DNA of 64,000 nt. Source: Alphaproteobacteria bacterium (GTDB taxonomy: Bacteria; Pseudomonadota; Alphaproteobacteria; Acetobacterales; Acetobacteraceae). Both the position numbers and the translations under genes were made by a program. The first letter of the stretch is position 1. Each line of letters begins with the position of its first letter. The stretch lies in contig VGDL01000001.1 of the NCBI GenBank assembly GCA_016869735.1, forward strand, positions 1 to 64,000, given 5' to 3'. The notes beneath the pieces are model-generated. The model did no database searches. It was not told where the DNA came from and saw only the letters and a program-made list of their open reading frames with translations. This document shows, one piece after another, positions 8,268 to 16,658 of the stretch.

Positions 8268-8330
8268 GGAAGCCACGGCCTATGCAATATGGATATGTCA
8301 TGGATTTGCGCGGTGATGGTTGAAACTTTG

Positions 8331-9062
8331 ATGACAAAGCCTGCCTTGGCGCGCGGTGCCGGGGTTGCGCTCTGGCGACAGATCGCGACAGCCTTGGAAG
8401 CTGATATTTCGGGTGGCGGGCGCCAGCCCGGTGAAAGGCTGCCGACGGAAGCCGCCTTGACGGAGCGTTTCGCGGTCAATCGCCACACGGTCCGCCGCGC
8501 TTTGGAAGAATTGGAATCGCGCGGCATTATTCGTGTGGAACAGGGGCGCGGCGCCTTCGTGGCGGAAGATGTGCTGGATTATCCGCTCGGGCCCCGCACA
8601 CGCTTTTCGGAAACCATACGCCGGCAGAATCGTGAAGCGGCGGGCCGCATTTTGCAGATCAGTGAAGTTGCCGCCGAAAATCAGGTGGCGGCGGGTTTGC
8701 GCATCCGGCGCGGTCGGCCGGTTCTCAGGGTGGCGCGGCTTGGTCTTGCCAGTGGCAGGCCGTTGGTTCTGGGCTTGCACCATTTTCCGCTGCCGCGCTT
8801 CGCGGCGCTGGCGGATGCGCTTTCGCGTCAGGCTTCCATCACTGTGGCGCTGGCGGAATGCGGTGTGCCGGATTATCGCCGTCAATCCACGCGCATCACC
8901 GCGCGCCTGCCAACGCCAGAAGAAGCGAAGCAATTGATGCAGTCACGTTCCCGCCCTGTGATGGTCGCGGAAGCCCTGAATACCGATCCAGAAGGCGTGC
9001 CTGTGGATTGGACCCTCTCATGCTATGCCGCCGCGCGCGTGCAATTGGTGATGGAGAGCTGA
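8331..9062 (+). CDS. phnF: Phosphonate metabolism transcriptional regulator PhnF (GntR/HutC family)
   Basis: A winged-helix DNA-binding domain lies at about residues 10-75; 'LPTEAALTERFAVNRHTVRRAL' is the recognition region. A UTRA (HutC-type) effector domain follows at about 95-240. The start is uncertain: ATGs at 8289, 8316 and 8331 are all in frame and none has a strong ribosome site. 8331 gives the usual short lead before 'ALWRQIATAL'. PhnF-type proteins repress phn genes when phosphate is ample or inducer is absent. It diverges from phnG and is followed after 2 bases by a second phnM. The palindrome at 8250-8267 is the natural operator candidate. Confidence 0.88.
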   Translation: MTKPALARGAGVALWRQIATALEADISGGGRQPGERLPTEAALTERFAVNRHTVRRALEELESRGIIRVEQGRGAFVAEDVLDYPLGPRTRFSETIRRQNREAAGRILQISEVAAENQVAAGLRIRRGRPVLRVARLGLASGRPLVLGLHHFPLPRFAALADALSRQASITVALAECGVPDYRRQSTRITARLPTPEEAKQLMQSRSRPVMVAEALNTDPEGVPVDWTLSCYAAARVQLVMES

Positions 9063-9064
9063 GC

Positions 9065-10204
9065 ATGGCCTGGATCATTCAAGGCGGGCGGGTGCTGCGC
9101 GATATGGCGTTGCGTCATGATGATTTGTTCATGGCGGATGGTATCATCGCCGAGGATCCCGCGCGTGATGCGCGGCGTTTTGATGCCGCTGGCCTTCTTG
9201 TCATGCCGGGGCTGGTGGATATTCACGGCGATGCGCATGAACGGCAATTTCAACCGCGCCCGGGCATTGGCTTTCCGGCCGCACTCGCCCTGCGCGATTC
9301 GGCAACGCAGTTGATTTCATCCGGCATCACCACGGCTTATCTTGGCGTGACGCTTTCTTGGGAACCTGGCTTGCGTTCACGTGACGCCTGGCGCGGCATG
9401 AAGGCGGCGCTGCGGGCGATGAAAGGAAGCGCTGCCACTGATCTTCGCGTACATTTGCGCTTTGAAGCCGATAATTTTGATGCCTTGGATGATGCCTTGG
9501 GCGATATTGCTTCCGGCGATGTGCATTTGCTGGGCTTCAATGACCATACGCCAAGCATTGTGAAAAAGCTGAATAATCTGGACGAAGTCGCGAAATATGC
9601 CGGCCGCGCTGGGATGAAGGCGGATGCCTTCATGGCGCTGGCACAGCAGGTCTATGCACGCCGCGCCGAAATCCCCGCAGCGCGTGCGCGTTTGGCTGAG
9701 GCCGCCACAAGCGCTGGCATCCCGATGCTCAGCCATGATGACGACAGTATTGAACGCCGTGCCTTGTTTCGTGCCCATGGCGCGCGAATTTGCGAATTTC
9801 CCATCACGGAAGAAGTCGCGGCCAATGCCCGCGCCGAGGGTGAAGCCGTTGTGATGGGCGCCCCCAATGTTGTGCGTGGCGGCAGTCATTTGGGCTGGGC
9901 TTCAGCAGCGCCACTCGCGGAACGCGGTTTGGTGAATGTGCTGGCGTCCGACTATTTCTGGCCGGCCATGCTGGAAGCGGCCTTCATTATGGCTGGGCGC
10001 GGCGTGCTGGATTTGCCGCGTGCCTGGGCGCTCGTTTCCGCCAATCCGGCTGAAGCTTGTGGCCTTTTTGATCGGGGGCGGCTTGCTGCCGGGTTGCGCG
10101 GCGATGTGCTTGTGGTGGATGAAGCGCGCCGCGCGCCGGTTGCGGTTTTCGCTGAGGGCAAGCTCGCCTTGTTGGCGACGGAAGGCGCGGCGCGGCTTTC
10201 CTGA
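9065..10204 (+). CDS. phnM: Second PhnM-like amidohydrolase (alpha-D-ribose 1-methylphosphonate 5-triphosphate diphosphatase family)
   Basis: The start is the ATG at 9065, two bases after phnF; the ORF-track start at 8858 is inside phnF. The product is 379 residues. Metal-site region 'GLVDIHGDAHERQF', a LSHDDDS motif, APNVVRGGSHLGW and ASDYFWPAMLEAA clearly place it in the PhnM family. It differs from the other PhnM in the first motif (HGDAHE against HTDNLE). It may be a redundant PhnM or may act on a different alkylphosphonate intermediate. It forms a two-gene operon with phnF, so it should be repressor-controlled. Confidence 0.87.
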   Translation: MAWIIQGGRVLRDMALRHDDLFMADGIIAEDPARDARRFDAAGLLVMPGLVDIHGDAHERQFQPRPGIGFPAALALRDSATQLISSGITTAYLGVTLSWEPGLRSRDAWRGMKAALRAMKGSAATDLRVHLRFEADNFDALDDALGDIASGDVHLLGFNDHTPSIVKKLNNLDEVAKYAGRAGMKADAFMALAQQVYARRAEIPAARARLAEAATSAGIPMLSHDDDSIERRALFRAHGARICEFPITEEVAANARAEGEAVVMGAPNVVRGGSHLGWASAAPLAERGLVNVLASDYFWPAMLEAAFIMAGRGVLDLPRAWALVSANPAEACGLFDRGRLAAGLRGDVLVVDEARRAPVAVFAEGKLALLATEGAARLS

Positions 10205-10210
10205 CCGAAA

Positions 10211-11209
10211 CTATTCCTTCAGCAGCGCCCAGAAACTCGGCGTCAGCGCTGCGGGCGCATCGCCATCTTTGAATACCGCGAAGCAATCATTGAAGAATGC
10301 GCTGAAGGCATCAGCATGGGTGTGCCCGCCACGCATCGTCTGCACCATGCCCCAAGGGTCGGTGACACCATCGGTGCGTTCGCGTAGCGATCCGGCATTA
10401 TAGGCAATGGCCACCAAGGGCGGGTCGAAATGCGTCGGCAATTTGCGGCGCATCGATTGGGCACGAATCATCGCCGCGCCCGCGCGGATGGATGTGGCGG
10501 GATCAAGCAATCGCACCCGATCAATGCTGGCATCCGCCAATACGTCGCGGGCGGTTGAAATCAGCGTTTGCATCATTCCAGGTGAGACGCGGTGCGGGGT
10601 TGCCGCATCGCTCACAAATCCAGGTTCTTCGCGGATGGCGTCGGCGCGTCCGCCGGATTCCGTGCAGGCGGTCGCGATCAGCAATTCCACCGGCACGCCA
10701 TAAGCCGCAGCGCAGCTTTCAAAGGCTGCGCGAAAATCGCGCCAACAGCGCGTGACCGTTTCTGGTCTGCCGCTGCTGCGCGGCGGTGCAACAAAGCCTT
10801 CCAGGCGCAGCCCTTCGGGGCTGAGCCGCCAGCGCCGCCCCCCTTGCCCCACTGGCGGCGCGCTGCCCGCCATCAGGCGTTGCACATAAGGGCGCAACAT
10901 GGCGCGCCAATTTGGCGCTGCCGCGAGCCCTGATTCGGGCGTTGCCGCGCCGGTCAGCGGATGCGGCGCGGCTTCGGGGAAAAGCGCGCTCCAGCTTTGC
11001 CGGCCCACAATGCCATCCGCGGCAAAGCCTGCATGGCGTGCTTGCATGCGCCGCTGGAAATTGAGCACCGCGCGATGCGTTGCTGGGCCAAAAATACCAT
11101 CGGCGCTACCCGCCAGCATGCCGGCGCGGATCAGCGCCTGCTGCACGGCGCGCACATCATCACCGCGTTGCAACGGCAGGCGGAGGCTGAGTTCGCGGGC
11201 GAGGGCCAT
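10211..11209 (-). CDS. Peptidoglycan-binding, lytic transglycosylase-like protein
   Basis: The start at 11209 (MALARELSL) is preceded by a GGAGG ribosome site at good spacing; the ORF-track start at 11239 is rejected. The product is 332 residues. An N-terminal PG_binding_1-like domain (residues about 8-75: 'VRAVQQALIRAG', then DGIFGPATHRAVLNFQ) is followed by a linker and an SLT-like domain with TESGG (putative catalytic Glu), PGMMQ and AYNAGS. No signal peptide is visible, so the export route is unclear. It is the last gene of a three-gene operon with a lipoprotein and a multi-TM protein and converges on phnM2 with a 6-base gap. Confidence 0.75.
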   Translation of the reverse strand: MALARELSLRLPLQRGDDVRAVQQALIRAGMLAGSADGIFGPATHRAVLNFQRRMQARHAGFAADGIVGRQSWSALFPEAAPHPLTGAATPESGLAAAPNWRAMLRPYVQRLMAGSAPPVGQGGRRWRLSPEGLRLEGFVAPPRSSGRPETVTRCWRDFRAAFESCAAAYGVPVELLIATACTESGGRADAIREEPGFVSDAATPHRVSPGMMQTLISTARDVLADASIDRVRLLDPATSIRAGAAMIRAQSMRRKLPTHFDPPLVAIAYNAGSLRERTDGVTDPWGMVQTMRGGHTHADAFSAFFNDCFAVFKDGDAPAALTPSFWALLKE

Positions 11210-11226
11210 GACAAATCCTCCTGGTT

Positions 11227-11883
11227 TCAAAGCTGACAATCGGTGATGCGCGCCGCACGTAAGCCTGCATCATCGGCAAGCCGCTTCAGCGCCAAATCAT
11301 TCGGTTTCAGCAATAAGCCGCGATGCGCTTCCCCCAATGCAAGCTGCGCGGCGGTGCAGCGTGCGGCCTCAGGCCCGGCGGAAGGTCTGGCTGCGGAAAG
11401 CGCGGCACGGCCCCGCAGCAAGGCGCCTTCGGCATCGGCCAAGGGGGCGGCTTCCGTGATCAAATCCCGCGCCGCCGGGGCGGCCATGGCAGGGGGTAGG
11501 TTTTCAATGGCGCAGAGCCGCGCTTGGGTACGGATCTTTCGCGCGGGTAGCAGCAATTCTCCCGCCGCCTGTTCAGCCGCCTGGGCAGCGCTGGCGGCGC
11601 AGGCAAGCAGGCCCGCTGCGCGCGCATTGGCACCAGGGCAGGCGGCATTGGGGGGGCGATCGGCAAAGGCCACTGCAAGGCAGGCTTCGGCGCGCATCAA
11701 ATGCAGGCGCTGGCAGGGCTCACCCCGCCCGGGCTCGCAATCAGCCACCACGGGTTCATCGGCGATGGCAGCAAGCGCCCCGACCAAGCGCTGCTTCTGC
11801 CAGCGTGCCAACTGCGCCACGGGCGCATCAAGGGCGCTGCAGGCCGCAAGACCAAGAAGCGCAGTAATGAACATGCGGATCAT
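11227..11883 (-). CDS. Putative lipoprotein of unknown function
   Basis: A 218-residue protein with a short N-terminal hydrophobic stretch ending in a lipobox (GLAAC, Cys at about residue 15), so it is probably a membrane-anchored lipoprotein. The rest is Ala-rich and helical with several paired cysteines (ADCEPG, GEPC, EACLA, AACPG, LACA, ITDC), possibly disulfide-linked in the periplasm. No family is recognised. The start overlaps the stop of the upstream 517-residue membrane protein by 4 bases, and the transglycosylase-like gene follows after 17 bases, so it belongs to the same envelope module. Confidence 0.65.
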   Translation of the reverse strand: MIRMFITALLGLAACSALDAPVAQLARWQKQRLVGALAAIADEPVVADCEPGRGEPCQRLHLMRAEACLAVAFADRPPNAACPGANARAAGLLACAASAAQAAEQAAGELLLPARKIRTQARLCAIENLPPAMAAPAARDLITEAAPLADAEGALLRGRAALSAARPSAGPEAARCTAAQLALGEAHRGLLLKPNDLALKRLADDAGLRAARITDCQL

Positions 11884-13433
11884 GGCATCACCTCCGCGAT
11901 CAGCCTTACCGGATCAAGCTTTCTATCCCGCAAATGGCCGGTCAGCATGACCAGGGCTTCAAAGGCGGCGCGGGCTTCGGGTTGGCCTGCGCCTGCCTTG
12001 CCGGCTTCATCCATCAGGCGGTTCACCTGTTCCACATTTGGCAGCGCGCCAGGCGCAGGTGCCAGCGGCGCCAGGGCAGCGGCGATTTTCTCGGGCGTCG
12101 CATCGCGCGCCGAAAGATCAGCAAGCAAGGCCGTGCGGAATTCCTGCAAGCCCGCTTCAATTTCTGCTTCACCACCCGGAAAGCGCGCCGCGTCAGCGCC
12201 ATATTTGGCCCAAAGCCGTGCCCCCGCATCATCCTGGCTGATTTTGCTGATCAGATCCGCAAAAAAACCAGGCCGTGCCTTCACATCCCCGAAGGCGCGG
12301 GCGAAGATCGGGCAGCTCTCCATGCGAAGCTCTGCTGAGCTTGGCGTGATCAAGCCCGCATCAAAAAACTGCGGCGCGAAGGGGACAGCCAAAACGCGTG
12401 CGCGCCAGCGCTGATATTCCGCCGCGCCGAAATGCCAGCCAAGCCCAATCACCGTCGCCACTGCCCCAATGGGCCCTAGCGCCGTGCCAGCCGGCAGCAA
12501 GGATGCCGCGCCGCGCAGCAGGGGCGCCAAGGGCTGCGCGCTGATCAAGCCCGCCAGGGCATCGGTTGCAGTCTTCAATGCGCCCTCAGCGCCGGGGCCG
12601 CTTTGCTGGCCTTCCAATGCTGCGGCGGCGTCGCGCGCCTTGCCAAGTGCCTGGCTTGCCCCTTCCGGGATCATGCCTTTGGGCAGCAGCGGGCCAAATT
12701 CATCCAACACCAAGCCGGCCACTTCGATATGCCGCGCCAGGCTGCCCTTTGTGGCTTCAATCCGCCCCGGCAGGGCAGCATCGCGCGCGGCGCCTTCGGC
12801 CTTTTCGAGTAGGGCCGCAGCCTCGGCGGCAAGGGCGCCATTGGCGCGTTCACGTTCGGCCAATTGTTCACTGGCCCGGCGGGCGTTCTGCGCATCCGCC
12901 CCGGTGCTGCGCGTGCCGAAGTAAAAGCCGAAAACGCCGGTGACGATACCATTTACATAGCCGGCAATCGCATCTGTCAGGCCCAGCGTCTTGGAAAACA
13001 GCAAAAGCGGCAGGCCGATCACGCCTACAATAAGCGCGAGCAAGGCGCGCACCGTGCCCTCCGGCAGGGCAAGCGGCAGGTCGCGCAGGCCGGCCAGCCG
13101 TTCCGGGCCTATGGCTGGGTTGGCGACCAGCGCGAAGCTGCGCGCTGCCAGCCACCATAGGAAGGCAGCAAAGCCGATGCCCACAAGGAAAATCATCATA
13201 CCAATAAGGGCTGGCAGGCCAGTGGCACCGGGCGCGGCGAAGGCGGCGAAAAGCGCCTCTGGCCCCGGCAGGCCAAGCGCCACGCCCGCCCCCAGCACGG
13301 CGGCAATGGCTGCGCCGGTCAATAAAATACGCAGGGGAAGGGGCAGAATGGACAGTAATTCAAAGGCGATGGGGCGTCCCGCTGGGGCGCTTACCGTGAT
13401 CTCTCCTGGTGTGGCGGGGGCGGATGGGGGCAT
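11880..13433 (-). CDS. Multi-spanning membrane protein of unknown function
   Basis: A 517-residue protein. Hydrophobic segments lie near residues 32-55, 72-97, 128-148 and 152-170; the last ends with FGFYFGTRS, a pattern seen in some holin-like and phage-type membrane proteins. A long Ala/Glu-rich helical region (about 180-300) follows, then another hydrophobic patch (LGPIGAVATVIGLGWHF), then a helical C-terminal half. No family is recognised with certainty. It leads a three-gene operon with a lipoprotein and a peptidoglycan-binding SLT-like protein. The short AT-rich stretch at 13445-13505 is the likely promoter region. Confidence 0.65.
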   Translation of the reverse strand: MPPSAPATPGEITVSAPAGRPIAFELLSILPLPLRILLTGAAIAAVLGAGVALGLPGPEALFAAFAAPGATGLPALIGMMIFLVGIGFAAFLWWLAARSFALVANPAIGPERLAGLRDLPLALPEGTVRALLALIVGVIGLPLLLFSKTLGLTDAIAGYVNGIVTGVFGFYFGTRSTGADAQNARRASEQLAERERANGALAAEAAALLEKAEGAARDAALPGRIEATKGSLARHIEVAGLVLDEFGPLLPKGMIPEGASQALGKARDAAAALEGQQSGPGAEGALKTATDALAGLISAQPLAPLLRGAASLLPAGTALGPIGAVATVIGLGWHFGAAEYQRWRARVLAVPFAPQFFDAGLITPSSAELRMESCPIFARAFGDVKARPGFFADLISKISQDDAGARLWAKYGADAARFPGGEAEIEAGLQEFRTALLADLSARDATPEKIAAALAPLAPAPGALPNVEQVNRLMDEAGKAGAGQPEARAAFEALVMLTGHLRDRKLDPVRLIAEVMP

Positions 13434-13505
13434 GGGCGGGACCTCGGCTGGGCCCGGTTTTATGGCTAATTTTTCCTATTTTGTCAAGGAAAAAATGCTT
13501 AATAC

Positions 13506-14513
13506 CTAATCCCGTGCCACCGCCTCCGCAATCCGTGCCGCATTCAGCGCTGCGCCAAGCCGAACATCATCGCCAACCGCCCAAAGTGAAAGCCCTTGCG
13601 GCAGCGTCGCATCGCGCCTGATGCGGGAGACATAGACCATATCTTCCCCCACAATCTCGGCGGGGCTGGCATAGCCGCCATCATCGCGCCGATCGAGCAA
13701 GCTGATGCCCGGCGCCTTACGCAAAGCTTCCCTTGCATCGCGTTCATTGATCGGTTGGTCGAAGGCGATGTTCAGCGCCATGCCAAGGCCAAGCATCACG
13801 GGTACGCGCACGCAGCTTGCGGCCACCTGGATATCGGGGCCGAGGAGCTTGCGGGTTTCAACGCCCATCGCCCATTCTTCCCGCGTCGCGCCATCGGCCA
13901 TGAAGCGATCAATATGCGGAATGACATTGAAGGCGATCTGCTTGGTGAAGAACTGCGCTTCCGGATTGTCATTCACAAAAATGCCGCGCGTCTGGGACCA
14001 AAGCTCATCAATGCCTTCCTTCCCAACACCTGATGCCGGTTGATAGGTTGCGGCCACCACGCGGCGGACGCCGGCGGCTTCATGCAAGGGCTTCAGCACC
14101 GTGGCCAGGATCAGGCTGGCGGGCAGGGGGCAGGCAATGATCCGCCTTTTTTGAGCCTTGGCCAGCGCCTGGTCGTTAAGGCCAGCCACCACCAGCGGCA
14201 CATCGGGTTCCAGGTGAAAATGCCCGGAAAGGTCTATCGCCATCGCGCCGGCAGCCGCCGCGCGCGGGACTTCAACGGCGGCAAGTTTGGCGTCGCAGGC
14301 GAAAATCGCGAGGTTCGTGCCAGCAAAATCAAACCGCGCCACATCGCGCGTCTTGAGTACGGCTTTTTCGCCCCAGGAAATCTCTGCCCCCGCCGCGCGG
14401 CCAGGGGCCAGCGCCACGACCTCGGCCCCCGCAAGGCTGGTTTCGGCAAGGCAGCGCAGGATTTCGCGCCCGATCAGGGAAGGGGCGCCAATGACGGCGA
14501 TACGTTGGGCCAT
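13506..14513 (-). CDS. Aspartate-semialdehyde dehydrogenase homologue lacking catalytic residues (USG-1-like)
   Basis: A 335-residue protein collinear with Asd of alphaproteobacteria: N-terminal NADP fold ([14 protein letters not shown]), [13 protein letters not shown], '[17 protein letters not shown]', ETRKLLGP and a C-terminal [15 protein letters not shown]. The active-site segment, normally PNCST with the nucleophilic Cys, reads CPLPAS here. The catalytic His of RVPVxxGHSE is replaced ([10 protein letters not shown]). Both catalytic residues are therefore missing, as in the USG-1 paralogue of E. coli and Pseudomonas. It is unlikely to make aspartate semialdehyde; a true asd should exist elsewhere. 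It diverges from the chemotaxis gene. Function unknown. Confidence 0.8.
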   Translation of the reverse strand: MAQRIAVIGAPSLIGREILRCLAETSLAGAEVVALAPGRAAGAEISWGEKAVLKTRDVARFDFAGTNLAIFACDAKLAAVEVPRAAAAGAMAIDLSGHFHLEPDVPLVVAGLNDQALAKAQKRRIIACPLPASLILATVLKPLHEAAGVRRVVAATYQPASGVGKEGIDELWSQTRGIFVNDNPEAQFFTKQIAFNVIPHIDRFMADGATREEWAMGVETRKLLGPDIQVAASCVRVPVMLGLGMALNIAFDQPINERDAREALRKAPGISLLDRRDDGGYASPAEIVGEDMVYVSRIRRDATLPQGLSLWAVGDDVRLGAALNAARIAEAVARD

Positions 14514-14628
14514 ACGTCAGTTCCTAAAACCTTCGCCATGTTTAGCCCCAATCGCGCCAAGCCGCACGGGCCTTAACCGGCTCGTAGCGAAATACCGGCA
14601 GAATGGGGGCTGGACTCCAGGACGCGCC

Positions 14629-15891
14629 ATGAAAGCTGAACTTCCCCAACCAGCCCTTGCTGTCACGCTTTTGCTTGCCCAACCCAGCTTGGCGGTGGCG
14701 GGTCAGGACGCCGCTGCTGGTCAAGCGCCGGGTTTTTTCGCGGGGCTTGCGGTGGGGGTTCTGATTTGCCTGTTGCTGGGCAGTTGGGCGCTTTGGCGGC
14801 AGCGCAGCATGTTGGCGGGCTTTGCCGGCAAGCTGTCTCGTTTGGCGGCGGGTGACGCCGTTCCCCCCTTCGCCGCAACCGAAGCCGATGGCCCCTGGCG
14901 CCAGATGCTGACGGCGGCCGAGGCTTTGCGGCAGCGCCCCGCGCCTGCCCCCCTGGCCCCAGCGCCGATGATTGTCCCGCCACCGGACCAATCCTTGGCC
15001 AGCCTGGCCGCCACCATTGAAGCGGAAACCGCCGCCGCGCTTGAGGATCTGGACCGCCGCGTTGCCATGCTGCGCCGAAACTGCGCTGCGATGACTGAGG
15101 CAGCGGAGGGTGGCGCGCGTGCCGCTGAGGCTTCGGCCAGCGCGGCCTCTTCAGGGCGGATCAGCGCGCAGGAAGCGTCTCGTGGCGCGGATGAGCTGGC
15201 TGGCGCGGCGGGGGAGATCGCCCAGCAAATGTCGCGGGCTGGGGAATCGACGCGCGGCGTGATGCAACGCACGGATGAAGCGCGGCGGGTTTTCGTGGAA
15301 CTCACGAGCAGCGTGGATGAAATCGGTCAGGTTTCACGCCTGATCGCGGAAATTGCCGGGCAGACCAATCTATTGGCGCTGAACGCCACCATTGAAGCGG
15401 CGCGCGCCGGTGCCGCTGGCAAGGGCTTTACCGTGGTAGCGGGGGAGGTGAAGAACCTTGCCAAGCGCACAGCGCAAAGCACGGAAGAAATCGCCGGGCG
15501 CATCGCCGCCATGCAGGCTGCCGCCAGCCGCGCCTTGGCCGCCATGGATGGTATTGGGGGCGCGGTGTCCGAACTTGATGCGGTGGCAACCTCGGTCGCT
15601 GCGGCGGTGGAAGAACAATCCGCAACCACGGCTGAAATTTCCCGCGCCATTACCGGCGCGGCGGAGAATCCCGCTGATGTCGCCACCAGGATGGAGGCGC
15701 TGACGCAGGATTCCGGCAATACCGGTGAAGCTGCCTGGACCCTGCAATCGGGCGCGGATGAATTGGCCGATGCCATCGCCGCCTTCCGGCAGAATTTGGG
15801 TGAGGCATTGCGCGGGCGCCTTTCCGGTACTGATCGGCGACGCGAAGCGCGGCTTTTCGCTTGGTGTGCCGGCCAGGCTGAATGCGCGTGA
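14629..15891 (+). CDS. Methyl-accepting chemotaxis protein (signalling part; PilZ tail out of frame)
   Basis: The start is set at the ATG at 14629; the ORF-track start at 14287 lies antisense within the asd homologue. A hydrophobic N-terminus and one strong membrane segment (residues about 34-56, [21 protein letters not shown]) precede the cytoplasmic helices, so there is almost no periplasmic sensor. The MCP hairpin tip is clear: [20 protein letters not shown], then [19 protein letters not shown]. The last in-frame residues read DRRREAR, the start of a PilZ domain, then the frame runs into nonsense and stops. The rest of the PilZ domain continues in the +1 frame (next entry). Receptor signalling to CheA/CheW remains possible. 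Confidence 0.85.
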   Translation: MKAELPQPALAVTLLLAQPSLAVAGQDAAAGQAPGFFAGLAVGVLICLLLGSWALWRQRSMLAGFAGKLSRLAAGDAVPPFAATEADGPWRQMLTAAEALRQRPAPAPLAPAPMIVPPPDQSLASLAATIEAETAAALEDLDRRVAMLRRNCAAMTEAAEGGARAAEASASAASSGRISAQEASRGADELAGAAGEIAQQMSRAGESTRGVMQRTDEARRVFVELTSSVDEIGQVSRLIAEIAGQTNLLALNATIEAARAGAAGKGFTVVAGEVKNLAKRTAQSTEEIAGRIAAMQAAASRALAAMDGIGGAVSELDAVATSVAAAVEEQSATTAEISRAITGAAENPADVATRMEALTQDSGNTGEAAWTLQSGADELADAIAAFRQNLGEALRGRLSGTDRRREARLFAWCAGQAECA

Positions 15892-16120
15892 AGGCGTATT
15901 GCTGGACCTTTCGCTGAGCGGTGCGCTTTTCCTGGGTGGGGCGGCGGATTTCACCGCGGGCGAGCTTAGGATTGATGCTATGGGCCCGGCCTTGGGGGTG
16001 CGGGTGGTGTCCCGTGCTGAAGGGCGTTTGCATTTGGCCTTCACCCAGCCGGAACTGGCGCAGCCCATCCTGGCGGAACTATTGCAGGAAGGTGAAAGCG
16101 CCGAAATACGCGCGGCGTGA
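15842..16120 (+). pseudogene. PilZ domain remnant, frameshifted C-terminus of the chemotaxis protein
   Basis: In frame 2, directly after the RRREAR motif encoded in frame 1 of the MCP gene, the sequence continues as a PilZ-like domain: [12 protein letters not shown], then LLDLSLSGALF (the D-x-S-x-x-G-A signature), and RVVSRAEGRLHLAF. Together RRxxR and DxSxxG are the cyclic-di-GMP binding motifs of PilZ. The two halves are in different frames, so a single-base shift around 15850-15865, near a TTTT run, has split the protein. It could be a real mutation, a sequencing or assembly error, or less likely programmed frameshifting. There is no credible independent start. Confidence 0.7.
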
Positions 16121-16209
16121 ACCCTTGCGGGTTTGCCAAGCGCGCCCATTTGCGCCATGCCGCCATTCCGCCGTTACCACGGCCTTTCAGCTTTCGGGAG
16201 CTTTGATCG

Positions 16210-16593
16210 ATGCGTCGCCTTATTCTCTCCGCCGCCCTGCTGGCGGGTTTTGCCATCACTGCCCCGGCCTTCGCGCAGGACGCGGATGCCGGTCAGCGCG
16301 TGTTCAACCAATGCCGCGCCTGCCACACGGTTGATAAGGGTGGGCGCAACGGTGTTGGCCCCAATCTTTGGGGCATTGTGGGGCGCAAAGCGGCTTCCAT
16401 CGAAGGCTTCCGCTATTCGGCCAATATGCGGAGCCTCGCTGAAGGTGGCCTGACCTGGAATGAGGAACGCCTGACCGCTTACCTCACCAACCCGAAATCA
16501 GTCGTGCCGCAGGGCTCCATGTCTTTCGCTGGCCTGCGCAATGAACAGCAGTTGAAGGATTTGTTGGCCTATCTTGCGAAGCTTAAGGATTGA
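16210..16593 (+). CDS. Class I cytochrome c (c2/c550-like), periplasmic
   Basis: A 127-residue protein with a Sec signal peptide (residues 1-22, APAFAQ end) and a single heme motif CRACH at 35-39. VGPNLWG follows, and a Met in VPQGSMSF is the likely sixth ligand. The C-terminal helix LKDLLAYLAKLKD is typical of small soluble c-type cytochromes that shuttle electrons in the periplasm. The gene stands alone between the chemotaxis locus and the convergent RraA gene; hairpins follow its stop. Confidence 0.93.
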   Translation: MRRLILSAALLAGFAITAPAFAQDADAGQRVFNQCRACHTVDKGGRNGVGPNLWGIVGRKAASIEGFRYSANMRSLAEGGLTWNEERLTAYLTNPKSVVPQGSMSFAGLRNEQQLKDLLAYLAKLKD

Positions 16594-16598
16594 TGGCG

Positions 16599-16655
16599 GG
16601 GGCGGAAATCGCCCCTTCTCGATGGCGCCGCCTGGCTTCTGCCCGGCGGCGTTTT
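16599..16655. terminator. Two hairpins between cytochrome c and RraA-family genes
   Basis: Hairpin one is GGGGCG-gaaat-CGCCCC (16599-16615) followed by a pyrimidine run. Hairpin two pairs CGCCGCC (16626-16632) with GGCGGCG (16645-16651) and is followed by TTTT. They lie just after the cytochrome c stop and before the convergent RraA stop, so they are probably terminators for the plus-strand gene. Confidence 0.55.
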
Positions 16656-16658
16656 GGT

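Noticed and set aside
14287-14628. N-terminal extension of the chemotaxis ORF
   Set aside because: It is antisense to the asd homologue and contains no family sequence; the ATG at 14629 followed by a membrane-type N-terminus fits better.
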